NCBI GenBank assembly: GCA_963995525.1 | Contig: OZ023209.1 | Span: 30,072,544 to 30,136,543, forward strand | Direction of reading: 5' to 3' | From: Escarpia spicata | Taxonomy: Eukaryota > Annelida > Polychaeta > Sabellida > Siboglinidae | Length of the DNA: 64,000 nucleotides | In this document: piece by piece, positions 23,601-37,400 of the stretch | Position numbering within the stretch: the first letter of the stretch is position 1 | How the letters are laid out: every line of letters begins with the position of its first letter | Program-made: the position numbers and the translations under genes | Notes under the pieces: generated by a model | What the model saw: only the letters and a program-made list of their open reading frames with translations | What the model was told of the DNA's origin: nothing | Databases searched by the model: none

Positions 23601-26600
23601 CCACAGTGAACCAGGTAGTAAGTCACACAGGCCTAATCTGCACATGAGCCAAAAATAGCTGTCCAAGTCATGTCCCATCAATTTTGTTAATTTAACAAAG
23701 ATGCACTCCTTTTAATCTCATCTTTCAGTGTCAACTTTATTTTCCTCAACAAATAATCAAAATTTGTATAAAATACCTGCATTTACAAATCCAAAGATTA
23801 AACAACAATAAAGAATGAATCAAAACAACAATGTTTCTGAAAATGACACTTCTTTTTAAGTTTGTCCAAAATTTAGCAATAAATCAAAGACTACCGAAGA
23901 TATTTCAACAAATGAGGTATCATTTTAAAGCTTATGATCTTTGGAATCCGAAAAGGTACAAAACTCCATTTCAAAATGTTGCAACTTGATACCCACTTTG
24001 TTGTGGCATGTCACATGTAGATAGATCTAAACCACCAGATGTGCATTTACAAGTGTGCACTGATGAATCATGATTTTCACACAACAATTTATATGTTTTA
24101 TAACTCCATTCAAATTTCAACCTATTTATAAAACTAAATTTTCCCACTTAAAATAGCTCAAAATCATACTAAACCAACACAGAAAAAATGGCAACAATTG
24201 TTTTCATGTTCACAAAAATGTTTAGCTATTTTACAGCACTGTTGCCAAGATTCTATCCAAAATGTTCAAAGACGTAATTTTTGTTACATTTAAGCCTGTG
24301 GACTAAGGTATATTCTTGTACCTGTACATTGGTCTTCCCTTTAGTGGTACGTTATGGGACGAGAACATGTGTTCTCCCTTCCTCGGGGTGAATGTCTCCA
24401 CTGAAACAATGCAAGAGATGCCTACTAAGAATGATGTCTGATTTAGGCTCAGTTCTAACTGACCTATCCATCATGTGACTTCTTGCCTAGCAAAGATTCC
24501 ATCAAGCCATCAGGAAATGGATGCCAGGCACATGGTAGGTTCAGACATTTCGTTGTATATTTTGTTGAAATTCTGGTCCCAAAGGTGTTTCTTTATGGCA
24601 AAAACATAAGGCAAAGTTTGTAAAGTGACAACTGTATGTGAGAATGTTTGATTTATGAAATGTCACACAGCAGTAGTAATGTAATTCATGACTATAACTG
24701 TGAACAGTGTTGGCAAAGCTGGAAGGAGATCTTGCACATAGTTATGCTTGCATGAACATAGCTATACACTGTAGTCTGTTTATTTAAGTTTTGTTATCAA
24801 ATAACGATAAAAACATTATTGTAATGTCCCGATCAGGCAAAATATAACAGTGTAAAAGATCACTTGCAGAAGAGATTAAAGCTAGGATTCCATATGTATG
24901 GAAATGACGTGCGGATGTGGCATGTGGCATGTGGCAAACAATAAATATAGTGCCCAACGGAAATTATTAGTTCCATAAGTACATAGGTGGATGAGTTTTG
25001 ACATGAGGAGGTGGAAAATTTAATCGCTCCATGTAGCGATTCGAATCATATCCGCACTGAAATCAGATAGGAAATTTCGAAATGTGATGTCACTCAGAGG
25101 TATTCCACATGGTGCTTACTGCATCCATATGCATTTCCATACACATGAAATCCTAGCTTAGAAGCATTTTTCATGATGTTTATTATTAACATATTTTTAC
25201 GTAGGAAAGAAAAGACCACCTACCATCAGAGTCTTCCTGCCAAACTGGGCGTCTCTAAATGGAAAATAAAAACAATATTAATAGAAGGCATAAAGTGGAA
25301 CATTAGCTGAAGACTGTCCTGGAAAATTGTTGAAGACTTATATAATTAACATTCATTTTTGCCTTGATTTGTGTTTCTATTTTTTTTTTTTAACTGCACA
25401 ATCTGTTTTCTTTTTGTTAAACTATTAGACTTGCACCTTGGAACACCCCTATTGTACATGTATCAATGTGTTCTGTAATAAACCATCATCACCAGGAGAC
25501 CTTGCCCAGCAGTGAATTGCTACAGGCTGAACAGAACAATTCCACAGACAAGTCTGCTTGTTCCTACACATAGCTAACACCAGGAAGTAAACAAGGCTAA
25601 TGGCATTTTATTTTTACTGTCCTGGTTATGCTTTGAAAATGTTTCTCCGCTGCAGTGCTGTAACTTCAGTTTCTCCGCTGTCTCGGCTGTGGACTCATGG
25701 CATCCAAACAAGGGGAGACAGTGCTGTTCAAAACCAAGTTACCTAACCCTGTTCCCGCACCTATGGGTATTATCGTCATCCTTTCGTGTACTCACAGACA
25801 TTGCCATCATTTTCATCATACAGCAGTGCAAAAATTTGGAGGGGTTTCCGAGCAATCAAAAAAACTCCCTGGGTACACCCCTGCAGTTTATCATTTTAAA
25901 TCAAACCTGATACACATCAGACAATTAATTCCAATTGTTAATTTGTTAATTAAATTAACTTAATTTAATATAATTAATTAACTTTCTCAACATGCGCAAA
26001 TTAGTTTAGTTTAATTAACTTTTCTGGAAGAGGTTAATTTTATTTAATTGACAAAATCTCAATTAACTTACAAGTCACTTTGTTCTTGTTTTATTTGGCA
26101 TTATTTTATGCATTCCTTTGGTAATAAACACTGGCTTACTGTCTGCTGTTAGTGCTTTAAAACCATTGGGGCGCAGTGACCAAAATTCACTCAGTTGACA
26201 TCAAAGACAGTTACAGGCACAGATAATTGTTTGAATAGTCTAACTCTCCAGCCAGAGTCAATCAGTGAATAAGCTCCACTGGGAGTGTGGCAGAGGGCCC
26301 ACCTGGCAGAGTACCGAGTGTGACAGAGGGCCCACCTGGCAGAGTACCGAGTGTGACAGAGGGCCCATCTGGCAGAGTACCGAGTGTGACAGAGGGCCCA
26401 CCTGGCAGAGTACCGAGTGTGACAGAGGGCCCATCTGGCAGAGTACCGAGTGTGACAGAGGGCCCACCTGGCAGAGTACCAAGTGTGACAGAGGGCCCAC
26501 CTGGCAGAGTACCAAGTGTGACAGAGGGCCCATCTGGCAGAGTACCGAGTGTGACAGAGGGCCCACCTGGCAGAGTACCAAGTGTGACAGAGGGCCCACC

Positions 26601-28551
26601 TGGCAGAGTACCGAGTGTGACAGAGGGCCCATCTGGCAGAGTACCGAGTGTGACAGAGGGCCCACCTGGCAGAGTACCGAGTTTTGTTACTGACTTTTAC
26701 TACTTTTATCACCCATCCAAGTGCATGCAATACAACGGGTATCTGGAAACTGGAGCTGCTTAGTGTAGCTGGAAAAGTATTCAATGATGAAAGATGCTGG
26801 TTAATAGTTGACTGAGGGCAAACATCCAGTAGGCAGACCCAAATTAAGATTCAAAGATGTGGTCAAGATAGATCTAAAAGACTATGGTATTGACCCTCTA
26901 CGCTGGCAGGTTTTTGCTGAGGACAGAGTCATCTGGTGGTTCAGTAAATGACATCGAAGCATACTAGATAAACCAGGAAAACAAGCGTGCGAGATGTCGT
27001 GCCAGAAATCCAAGTCATCTACCTGATGCAGCTACAACAAGTGTTGTCTCTCGAGACAGAAGCTGGCCTCTACTATCTACTAAGTTACAGTTCTTGTGGA
27101 CCATGTATAATTATGTTTGTCTGTTCTTAGAAGACACTGTTAAATGTGTTAACGCTGTCACTCAATGAATTGCTACGTTTTTGCCTGTTTTTTACCACAG
27201 AAAGTTAATTGAAGTTCATTGAAGTTAATTGAATGAAAGTTAACTGTTAATTTAATTTAATTAAGAAACATGAAGGGTCAATTTAATTTAATTTAATTGA
27301 CCTGATAAATATGTGAGGTTAATTTAATTTAATTGGGACATTTTCAAGTTACTTGTAATTTAATTAATTAACTCTTTAATTTTCTTTTAATTGCCCCATG
27401 CCTGATACACACTGAAGTTTAACATGAATATCGGAACTAAAATTTGCATAAAATAATACAAGCAATATTCACAACAACATGCAACTCAATACCAAAACAA
27501 TCCAAAAAAATAATGTCATAGTTATTATATGTCTTGGTTTCATCTCACTACTTACTGGACCTGTGACTTGTGAAACGCTTTCAAATTCTTCATCGTCATC
27601 ATCGTCATCAACGACATTGCTAAAGAGTGCTACAACAGAGAGGGGTGTGCTTCAGTTTGACTGGTGCTCCAGGAATTCGTCCCCACCTCTATTGCTGCTA
27701 ACAGGCAACCTTCACCAACAATATACGACAGGAGGGAGGGAAGGCTTTACATAGACTCTATGTCTTCATATCCAATGACTGAGAAGAATGTTGACTTGTC
27801 TTTGCATTTATATAAAGGGTAGGCAACACATTAATAACAAGTTTTGGACTCACAGTAATCAAAATGGTTGGACTCTCACTTCACTGCCTATTTGCCAAAT
27901 GGAACTTATTACTTTGGGTAGCAATCTTGTCAGTATTGTTAAATGTTGACTATTTCCAATACACATAGACCCTACACAACATCACTGCATACATAATGAA
28001 ACCACTGCATACATAATGACACCACTGCATACAGAATGACACCACTGCATACAGAATGAAACCACTGCATACAGAATGACACCACTGCATACATAATGAA
28101 ACCACTGCATACAGAATGACACCACTGCATACAGAATGACACCACTGCATACAGAATGAAACCACTGCATACAGAATGACACCACTGCATACAGAATTAC
28201 ACCACTGCATACAGAATTACACCACTGCATACAGAATTACACCACTACATACAGAATTACACCACTGCATACAGAATTACACCACATCATTAAAACATAA
28301 ATGACCATCTAATACGTAGAGGCATGGAAGTACGCACGCACAGGTGCATTCACATGTACATGCACTCATGTGCACAAGGGCACACATACATGCATGTGTG
28401 CATTCGCGACAAATGCACACACACACCCACACAAATACACACACATACACATAAAAATACAAACACTCACACACACACAGACACGCACACATACGCACAC
28501 GCACGCATGCACACACACACAAACACATGCACACACATATGCAAACACTCA

Positions 28552-28583
<32 letters not shown>

Positions 28584-31500
28584 CACAGATTTAATAATAA
28601 TAATGTATCAAACTTAACCTTATTGCATTCATCCACCCACCTGACTGAGGCCTGCTTTCAGGAAACTCTCGCTCCGTATCAATATCGTAGTCAGGCAGTT
28701 GACCATAGTCTGATGACAAAGAAGAATTTTAACTCGGTTACCATAACAATGGCGATGTTACTATCCACAGTGGCACGAGCCCATCTCAGTGAACACACGC
28801 ACACACTCACTCGCGCACGCACGCATGCACGCACATGTAGCCTGTCATAGCAAACCGGGTATTAATGTTGTGTGAACGTAAGCGGTTTAACTAAACGGTT
28901 TAACTTCACGTGTACGCAATTATGTAAGGTGGAACAAGTGTAGAAAGGACGCGTGACGTTGCAAACAATTGTATGCCATAAACCAGTTTAAAGTTAAGTC
29001 TCTTAAGGTTTTCAATGTGAACACGGCATAAATAGCACAAGCTTACCCTGCATGCTAGCTAGACATATGCCACATCAATTGTACGGTTTTGGCAGAAATA
29101 TGTCACATTAATTGTACGGTTTTGGCAGAAATATGCCACATTATTTGTATGGTTTTGCCAGAAATATGTCACATTAATTGTATGGTTTTGCCAGAAATGC
29201 ATGCCTTATTATCTCATCTTTCAATGTGCGGTTTATTTACTTCAAAAAATAAACCAAAAAGTAATAAAATACTAAATGTTTGGCTATTGGCACTGGTTTT
29301 CACACAGCCCAATATTTAAACCTATTTTCTCAAAATGTTGATTTTTAGCAATCAATAAAAAACTACTGACAATATATATAAAGTATCACTTTAAAGTTTA
29401 TAATCTGTATAATCCAAAAACTTAATACCCTCTTTGCTGTGGTAGGTCACGTATGTAAGGGTTATTCAAGCAATGACAGTTGTAGATTGTCTTCTCAGAA
29501 CTATCACTCCTGGGGCCTGTTTCATGAAGCGTACTTAAAGTTACACAATTATTTTTTTTAGTGTCATGTGTTTTGCACAAACTCCTACTTTTGCCTATAT
29601 TAAAAAAATTGCATAATTTACTAAAACAATCATCTTACCATTAAGAATGTTCATGAAGCCGGTCCCTGGGTGATAGGGGACGTGTGACCAGGAATGTCAT
29701 GGGCAACTGGCACTGTATGCAAACAATTTCATTTGACGTGTCTAATACATGATTTTACCTTGTAGTTGTAGTCTGTTGTCAACGTAGCACGCCAACTTCT
29801 TCAGTAAATGTGACAAATGACGTCATGGTACATGTGAGTTTGTAATTCCCCTTGTCTCGAGCGAATTATTTTTTTAGAAGCCATATGGATCAGAAAGACC
29901 AAAACACGAATCAATCGAGATGAGGGGAATTGCGATCTATCTGACAGGTATTATGACGTCATGTGTCACTTGTACTGAAGAAGTTGGCGGGCTACGTTGA
30001 CGAAAGACTCTACAACCACAAGGTAAAATAATGCATTGTATATGTCAAAAAGAAGTTGTTTGCATAAAAATGGACTATACTAAAGAATGCTCGGCAAAGT
30101 GGCACTGAATTGATAAAGTAACTAAGTATTTAGGTCAGTGTCGTGACACTAGTACTATAATTACATCACAGGTAAAATGTACAACAGCATTTCCATCACG
30201 TTATGTGACTACAGCCTTGAGACTCACCTTGTGTGGGTTCACTCGGTACACCTCCGGTCATTACCCTAAAATAGAACGATTTTGCAGTCAGGAAATATAA
30301 TTGTAAAATTTGTGAAAACCTCACAGTTTAATATCAAACTAACGTCAAAAATAAGTTACCATGTTAATTAATATAAAGATTTACTTTAAGTGTGAATTTA
30401 TTGGTTACTGTGAAAATGACAACAAAAATATGAACAGGAGATATTTAGAGTTGGTGTTATAGTAAGTACATTGTAAATTGTGTCCTGCATACCAAGTCTT
30501 CACAGGGTATGGGGGGGGGGGGAGAGAGCAAGATATGGAGGGGAGAAGAAAGAAGGAGGGTGGGAGGGAGTGTTAAGGACAGTGGTGAAAAGGTGGGTGA
30601 CAGGGTTGGAGAGTGAAAGGAGCAAATAGGAATATAGGGAGAGAGGGAGGGATGGAGGAAGGGAGAGTGGGAGGGAAGGGAAGGAAGGGAGAGTGGGAGG
30701 GAAGGGAAGGGAGGGAGAGTGGAAAATCAAGTGGATAGAGGAGGGAGAGAGAATGGGTTGGAGAGTGGTGAGAGAGGGTGGGAGTGAAAGGGAGGAAGAG
30801 GGGGAGAGTAAAACAGAGTGGGGAAAGAGAGACACACGATACAGGATTCAACATGTCATACATTAAGTATTGTGAGTTAAGTATCTTGATGATTCTGTAG
30901 TGGATGGAATTGTTTGTTGACAAATGACAGATGAAATGAAATAATAAGTAATAAATAGGAAGACAAGAAAGGAGGAAAAATGCAAATGATGAGAAGGGTG
31001 AGAGAACGAGAAGGTGGGGAGACAGAGACAAGAAGAGGAAAAGGGGTGTCCAGGAAGGGAGGGAAATAAATTGGAACGGACACCGAGAGAGTAGAGATGA
31101 GAGTCAACGAATAAAGATGGAGAGACAAGGAAACAGGAAGGCGAAACAAGGAGATGAGTTGGAAGATAAGGGGAGGTGAGAAGGACTGGAAGGTGAGGGA
31201 GTGTCGGGTCAGCCATAGTGTGGAGGTGGACAAGACGAGGGAAGGGAAGCATAGATTGTGAAAGTGATTTGGTGACAAAGATCAAGTGATGGACTAATAG
31301 ACGGAGAGTGAGAGGAGGGGAGACTTACTTGGCACATCTGGCACAGATGCTCACTCTCACTTGTGCGTCAGACTCTCGCCGCTCTCTCAGAGTCTACACA
31401 ACACAGGCTGTCGTCAAAACGTGTGTACATATGTATACTTTATATATATATATATAATTATAAGCCTAAAGGCAGCATAGGTCGACCTCTCCATTATGAG

Positions 31501-32089
31501 AGATAGGATACAAACCTCCGAGAGAACGTCTCTCAAAATCACCAGAAATAATTTTTGGGTGCAACTAATTATTGATATCATTATATGCCTGGGAACACTA
31601 CGTACACTAACAGTTCGAATTTTAAAATAAAAGATATTGTCTATGCAACCAGGGGCCAAAACTTTATGCAGACTGGCTCTGGTGTGTTTAAAAATGGCAG
31701 TCCCATATGCATATTTGGTCGACATATGCCACTGTTAGGAGCATATATATATATATATATATAAACAGACTGTATATTATATACATATATTATATATATA
31801 TAATATATATTGTATATATATTCCTAAGGGCAGCATATGCAGAGCTCTCCATTATGAGAGATAGGATATACAACCTCCGCAAACAATGTTCTAGAAACCA
31901 CTAAAATATATTATTTTGGTACAAATAATTTTTCGTATAATTATATTTCTAGTTACACTGCGTATATTAAGTTCAAATTTTAAAACAAAACCAGGAGTCA
32001 AAACTTTAAGCAGACCAAAACTGTTCTGCCTAACAGTGATATATGTATATTTGGTCAGAGTTTGCTGCTATTAGCAGTGTGTGTGTATG

Positions 32090-32126
<37 letters not shown>

Positions 32127-34367
32127 CATGAGATGGGTGAAATTATAATATTTGCTAATCATCAAAGTTGACAAAGTATCCAGATGTACACCCACCCAAC
32201 AATCGTCTTGAGTTTAATGAGAAATGGATAAAATGAAATCTGGAAACTCAACTGTAGCAAGTATGGATGCTGCAAACTTTGTCACGTAACGTTAGTTAGT
32301 GTACACATGGAACATTTTTGCAAAATACATTTCTTGACCTACCTTGCTGACCCTAACACCGGACTGTTTGACATGTCGTGCCCCCTCCTTCGCCAAATCA
32401 TCAAGGTTCTCTGCAAATAAATGACATCATTCATAAGATATATAATTTTAAAGAAATGACAATGCATTTTTAATACCTAACAGACACAAACATATCAAAA
32501 AGAAATGTTGTTGACTCAAGCAATATTTAGAAGTAATGATGACCAGGAGTCGACATAACCATGGACCAGCGTTCTGTGAATTTTTTGTTGGGCCCGTCAC
32601 CGTCACAAGTGAGCTTATCTGCGTACTACATTAGGGAGATAGACAATACCAATACCTATATATTTAAATCTCTGCAACCCTTCAACCATTCCAAACCCAT
32701 TATTTGATCATTACAAAACTCTCTACGGATGTAACTTGTGTGAAATGGAGATGAAGCTATGAAGTTAAACTCGTCTGCATGTTAGTAAACACTTGTAGAC
32801 TAGCACCCATGTTACAAATGGGGAGAAGTAAGGTGCCAAAATGTGCATCTATGTAACATTTCTGGAAAAGTTGTAATACTAAAATTAATGTCTGTTGTCT
32901 GTGACATTTTATCTGATGTGATGATTAATTTTGTATTATGCACATAAGGGCAAAGAGTTGTTTTGAATATACAACATATACAAGGGTAATTATAAAAGGA
33001 TAAGGGTAAAAACTGTTTTGAGAGAAACCATTTTGCCACATTCTTCATCAGTCTAAGAAAACAAATATCACATTAGTTGATATTCTCGATGCACAATAAT
33101 AGGTCAACAATGAAAAAGAACAAGGAAATAACTGCACAGTTTCATACACAACATAAATTCCGCCATTTATGCATAACATGGGTCCCATGCTACCTGTTGT
33201 TACCATAGATACCAATATGCAAATGAGACATTTGTGTCTAGGTATTTGTGACAGTTGTCAAGCTGCTGTTGGTGACAGTTGCAATCACCAGCAAAAAGAT
33301 GACCGTCAATACAAACTGCTATAAACATGATACCTACCCATGAGTTCAAAGGCTGTGTCAGGCTCCAGGTTGTGGTCATCCTCGATGCCGGAGTCTTGTT
33401 TTGCCTGTTCCGCAAGTTTCTGCCGTAGTTCAAGTTTATGTCTCAGTGCTGCTGACTGAATGTCCTTCCTTTTACTTGACACCACAACTCTGCAACAGAT
33501 GCACCTTGAATTGATTGATCCACGTCGCCATGGTTTGCTTACGGCAGCATTCCACAAACCCTGACGCATGGGCCAAATTTGGCCCGCAGTCTTTTTCCAG
33601 TTGTTCTTGCATACGGTTGTCAATTTAAAAAAAACTTTGTCACATGTTTTTGTTATGAAGAAAAGTTTGTGGCCAGAAATGTCAACAAAATATAAGATGG
33701 AATGGACGAACGCTCTGTGTTTGGCATCCATTTTATGATGACTTGATGGACCGTTTGCTTGGTAATATGTCAGTGACAGGTAGGTCAACCAGACTCAAAC
33801 TTGCTACAAGAAATGTGGATTTCAACCAAGACTTCAGATTCTGTACAATCATTCTGTATTTTTGGCATTGTCTTTTTTATATTTTGTAAGGGTGTGTGTG
33901 GGCATGCATGTATGTGTGCGTGCATGTGTTTGTGTGCACGCATGTTTGTGTGTGCATACGTTTGTGTGCACGCATGTGTGTGTGTTTGCATGCGTTTGTG
34001 CGTGCATGCATGTGTGCCTGCAATGTCACCTGTCAACTGTCTCCTCCTGTTTCCTGGGTTCCTTGGCGTTCTTGAACTCTCCATCGAGTGGATCATCCGA
34101 GCTGGTTTGACTGCGGTGGACCCCCCGGTAACCATAGCTAAGATACAGCAACTCCTCGTCCTGCTCTCAACAACATTCAAACAATCCTTGATCAAGTTGG
34201 AAGCATGACATAATGATAATGAATTAATGTTTATACATAGTGCATTTTCTTTATGCAATATATACGTAAGACATGGAATAAATATGAAACTGTTCATATA
34301 CAAATTATATATACTGAAATATAAAAACATGTATAACTGCTAAAAACTACATATAAATAATATTTTG

Positions 34368-34414
<47 letters not shown>

Positions 34415-37400
34415 GTGTGTGTACTATAAAACTATAATAAAATGTTAAGTAAATTTGTGTGACATAAAAAATTTGAACTTACATTAAATGTAATTATTAA
34501 TTGCCCAAGACATTATGGTACTGCGTCAATAGTGAGAAAGTGTAGAAAAAATTTGAGTAGATTTTATGCAATAAAAACATGTAAAACACATAAAAATCAT
34601 TCCATGTAACAAAAACATCTAGCACTAGCACAATTTGTAATAATCAGTGTATATAAGATGACTAATGAAATGACGGCTGCTATTTACTAATAATACCTGA
34701 ATCCACTTAAAATAAAATGCCATCAGTTGCTTGACATAAACCTGTATAAATTTAATAAAAGTTATTAATTATATGTGTCTTAAGTAAAAACAAATCAAAT
34801 AGTGTAAAAGACAAATCAATCTCTCTCTCTCTATATATATATCTATATATATATATATACATATATAGCAATTATAATACAGTGGACCCTCACTATTAAG
34901 GTCACGCTTGGCACTGGGGAAAAGTGACCTGAATAGCGAGATGACCGTATTAGAGAGACTAATTCCCTATATTTTACTGTTACAGAACAATTTTTGGACT
35001 CTCCTAGGGCGACCTTAATTGTGAGGTGGCTGTATTACTGAGGTGACCATCAAGCAAAAATAACTAAATAATAACATTACAATGCTTAGTATATATATAT
35101 AAAAAAAGAAAACAGTCAAAGTGACACAATCACATTAGTGAAAAGCTCGTTTAAAAAGGGTGCAAGAGATCGTGAAAATGTGAGCCACCTCCCCCTGTTC
35201 ATCAGCCCAGGTCAGCGTGGCCTTGCTGGGTGACCCTGACCTCGTGGCCCGTAGCGCCCTCGCAGCCTGCTTCGTGTCTCCGTCACCCCACAGCTCCTCA
35301 AAGTTCACCTGGGTGCGACTGTCCCAGCCTGGCTTTCCATCTGATGTAAACAGGTAAAGGTATATTCAACACAGCAGCCATCTTATCTGGTTAGTCTCCT
35401 GCATTTTAAAGATATTCCCAGGAACCTCCGATCATCTGTTTCACAACAACTTTTTAAAACTAAGTAGAAACTAAGCAACAACTACTTAAAACTAAGCTTA
35501 ACATTGGCATATGTGCTTTCTCTATAGTTGCACATAAAATCTGGAATTAACTCCCTATCACTTTAAAACAATCTGAAACTATAGCGACCTTTCGTAATAT
35601 AAAAATCAAGAATTATTTATTTGAAATCGCATTCCCACCCCTAACCTTTGGTGGTCGGTCCCTTGCTCTAATGACGACTCTCGTCCCTATTCATGATTTT
35701 GCCCAATGATTCTTGTATATTATGTCTCCGAGGTCAGATTATTATTTATTATTATTATTATGCTGTATTCAGTTCTTAGGACCTCTTAAAGCATTTTATT
35801 CTTTATTCCCTGGCTGATCTGTTCAATCGAATGCCAGCTTATCTTCTCTGGGAAGCATTCAGCCATGCTGTAATTATTGCATGAAACCATTCATACACAA
35901 ATATTCACCAGGTACTAATTCATATACCTGAGTGAACTAGAGCAATGTAGAGTGAACAAACTTGCCCAAGGCAAGCACTGGATTTAGCAGCACAGAATTT
36001 GAACTTGGGTTCTCTCGGTTGAGAGTCTGATCCTCTACTCCCTGTGTAGCTGCACTCCACAACGTCACATGGAATTAAATATGTATACGCAATGTGAGGC
36101 TCTTCATTTAAAACTTTATTTTCCATTTCTTTACTTATTTATATGCAAGTTATTGCTCATATTTTTTAACACATTATTTTTTTATTAATACTACTTTAGT
36201 GGTGCCCTCTAGTGAGTGGCTCACCATTCGATTCATCCACAGTTGTCTGAGCAGCAAACATCTCAATAAATCAAAGCAACTATCTTTATGTATTTAAAGA
36301 CATCACCAGTTGGTATGGCTGCTAAACGAAACAAAGTTACATATTTATTATAATAAGTATTTATATAACAATCCAATCCACACAGTTCCTTAATAACTAG
36401 TGCTACTTTGTGTCATTAAGTTGTATTACCTTCTTCATTTGTTTGAAGAAATAAGTTGATCAACATTTTCATACATAAAGTATTATACATTCAACTTCAA
36501 AAGTTTACATCCAGTTCTCGAAAAAAGTGCATTTGTTCTTCTTTGTGTGTTTGCTAGTTTATCTATGCCTCCATGTTTCAAGTTTGCAATTTGCTAAATG
36601 AGGCTTACTGTTCAATTAGGTATCCCATCTTGTGTGGTATTTCTCCTAATTACACCCGGGACTGATTTTTCTCGTCACATTAACAAATCCTTCAAAAACA
36701 TTTCATAATTTGCTGCAACCATTCACTAGGTGGCAGCACTGAGCAAGCTGTAAACAATGTAGTCCCTAGGTGGCAGCACAACTAATGGTTCAGTATACTA
36801 TAATATTTAAGTTTCACACTAAAGAGAAACAAGAGGCATCTTTTTGGGTTTTCGCATCTAAAAGAATTAATATAAACTAACCATTAGCAACAACAATCAA
36901 GTATATTATGCCAGCAATTTACTAAAATCAACTTGTTGAAGGCACAATTTAAATTCCACAAATAGTGCCACTGTGACAGAAAGCATGACGTCACCAATGC
37001 CAGCTCTTCCCAATTTACCAGTCGCCAAATGGAGAATATTACTCTAGTTTGTGTCACTGAACTTGACAGTTGTTACCAGGCTAACTCTGAATCAAAGGGA
37101 ATATGAGAAACCAACATATGAGCTGGCATATTCATTACCGCAGCTCCGTGGTCAAAGAAGCTCTGGGCACTCACTGGTCAGCAACGGGGGCGTATTTCAA
37201 TACGTCAGCCGCCAGGAACAGTAACATTGCACTAGAATCTCCCACTTTAAAAATAAATTCTGAGTAAACCACAGTTCATTGTACAGCTGTAATTACAATT
37301 GGTTAGATTGTGTAATTCTGTTATGTGTATAGGTCCACACATTTGCCTTCTGCTTCCCTTTAAGAGGGGATGCATCCAGCTAGGAGGTCACACTTGTGGA

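Larger units (their letters stand above)
25906..27411 (+). mobile_element. Probable LINE-derived insertion bounded by an 11-bp direct repeat
   Basis: CCTGATACACA occurs at 25,906-25,916 and 27,401-27,411. Between them lie an AT-rich TTAATTTAATTAA zone on both sides, the 33-bp minisatellite and a LINE C-terminus. The direct repeat could be a target-site duplication or chance. Confidence 0.4.

Noticed and set aside
26191..26784. Collagen- or proline-rich repeat protein of 142-197 codons
   Set aside because: A 33-bp noncoding array in an intron; variable sites are nonsynonymous and opposite strands are equally open.
30228..30265. Early stop in exon 11 of the C8orf34-like gene
   Set aside because: A first reading placed TGA in frame, but with the correct phase-2 entry the exon is open and exits in phase 1, as exon 12 needs.
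30500..31285. Ser/Pro/Leu-rich minus-strand proteins
   Set aside because: Low-complexity translations of the polypurine tract.
33785..34330. 181-codon minus frame read as one gene
   Set aside because: Only 34,030-34,160 is real coding sequence (exon 7); the rest is intron, including a TG-rich simple repeat giving HTHACT runs.
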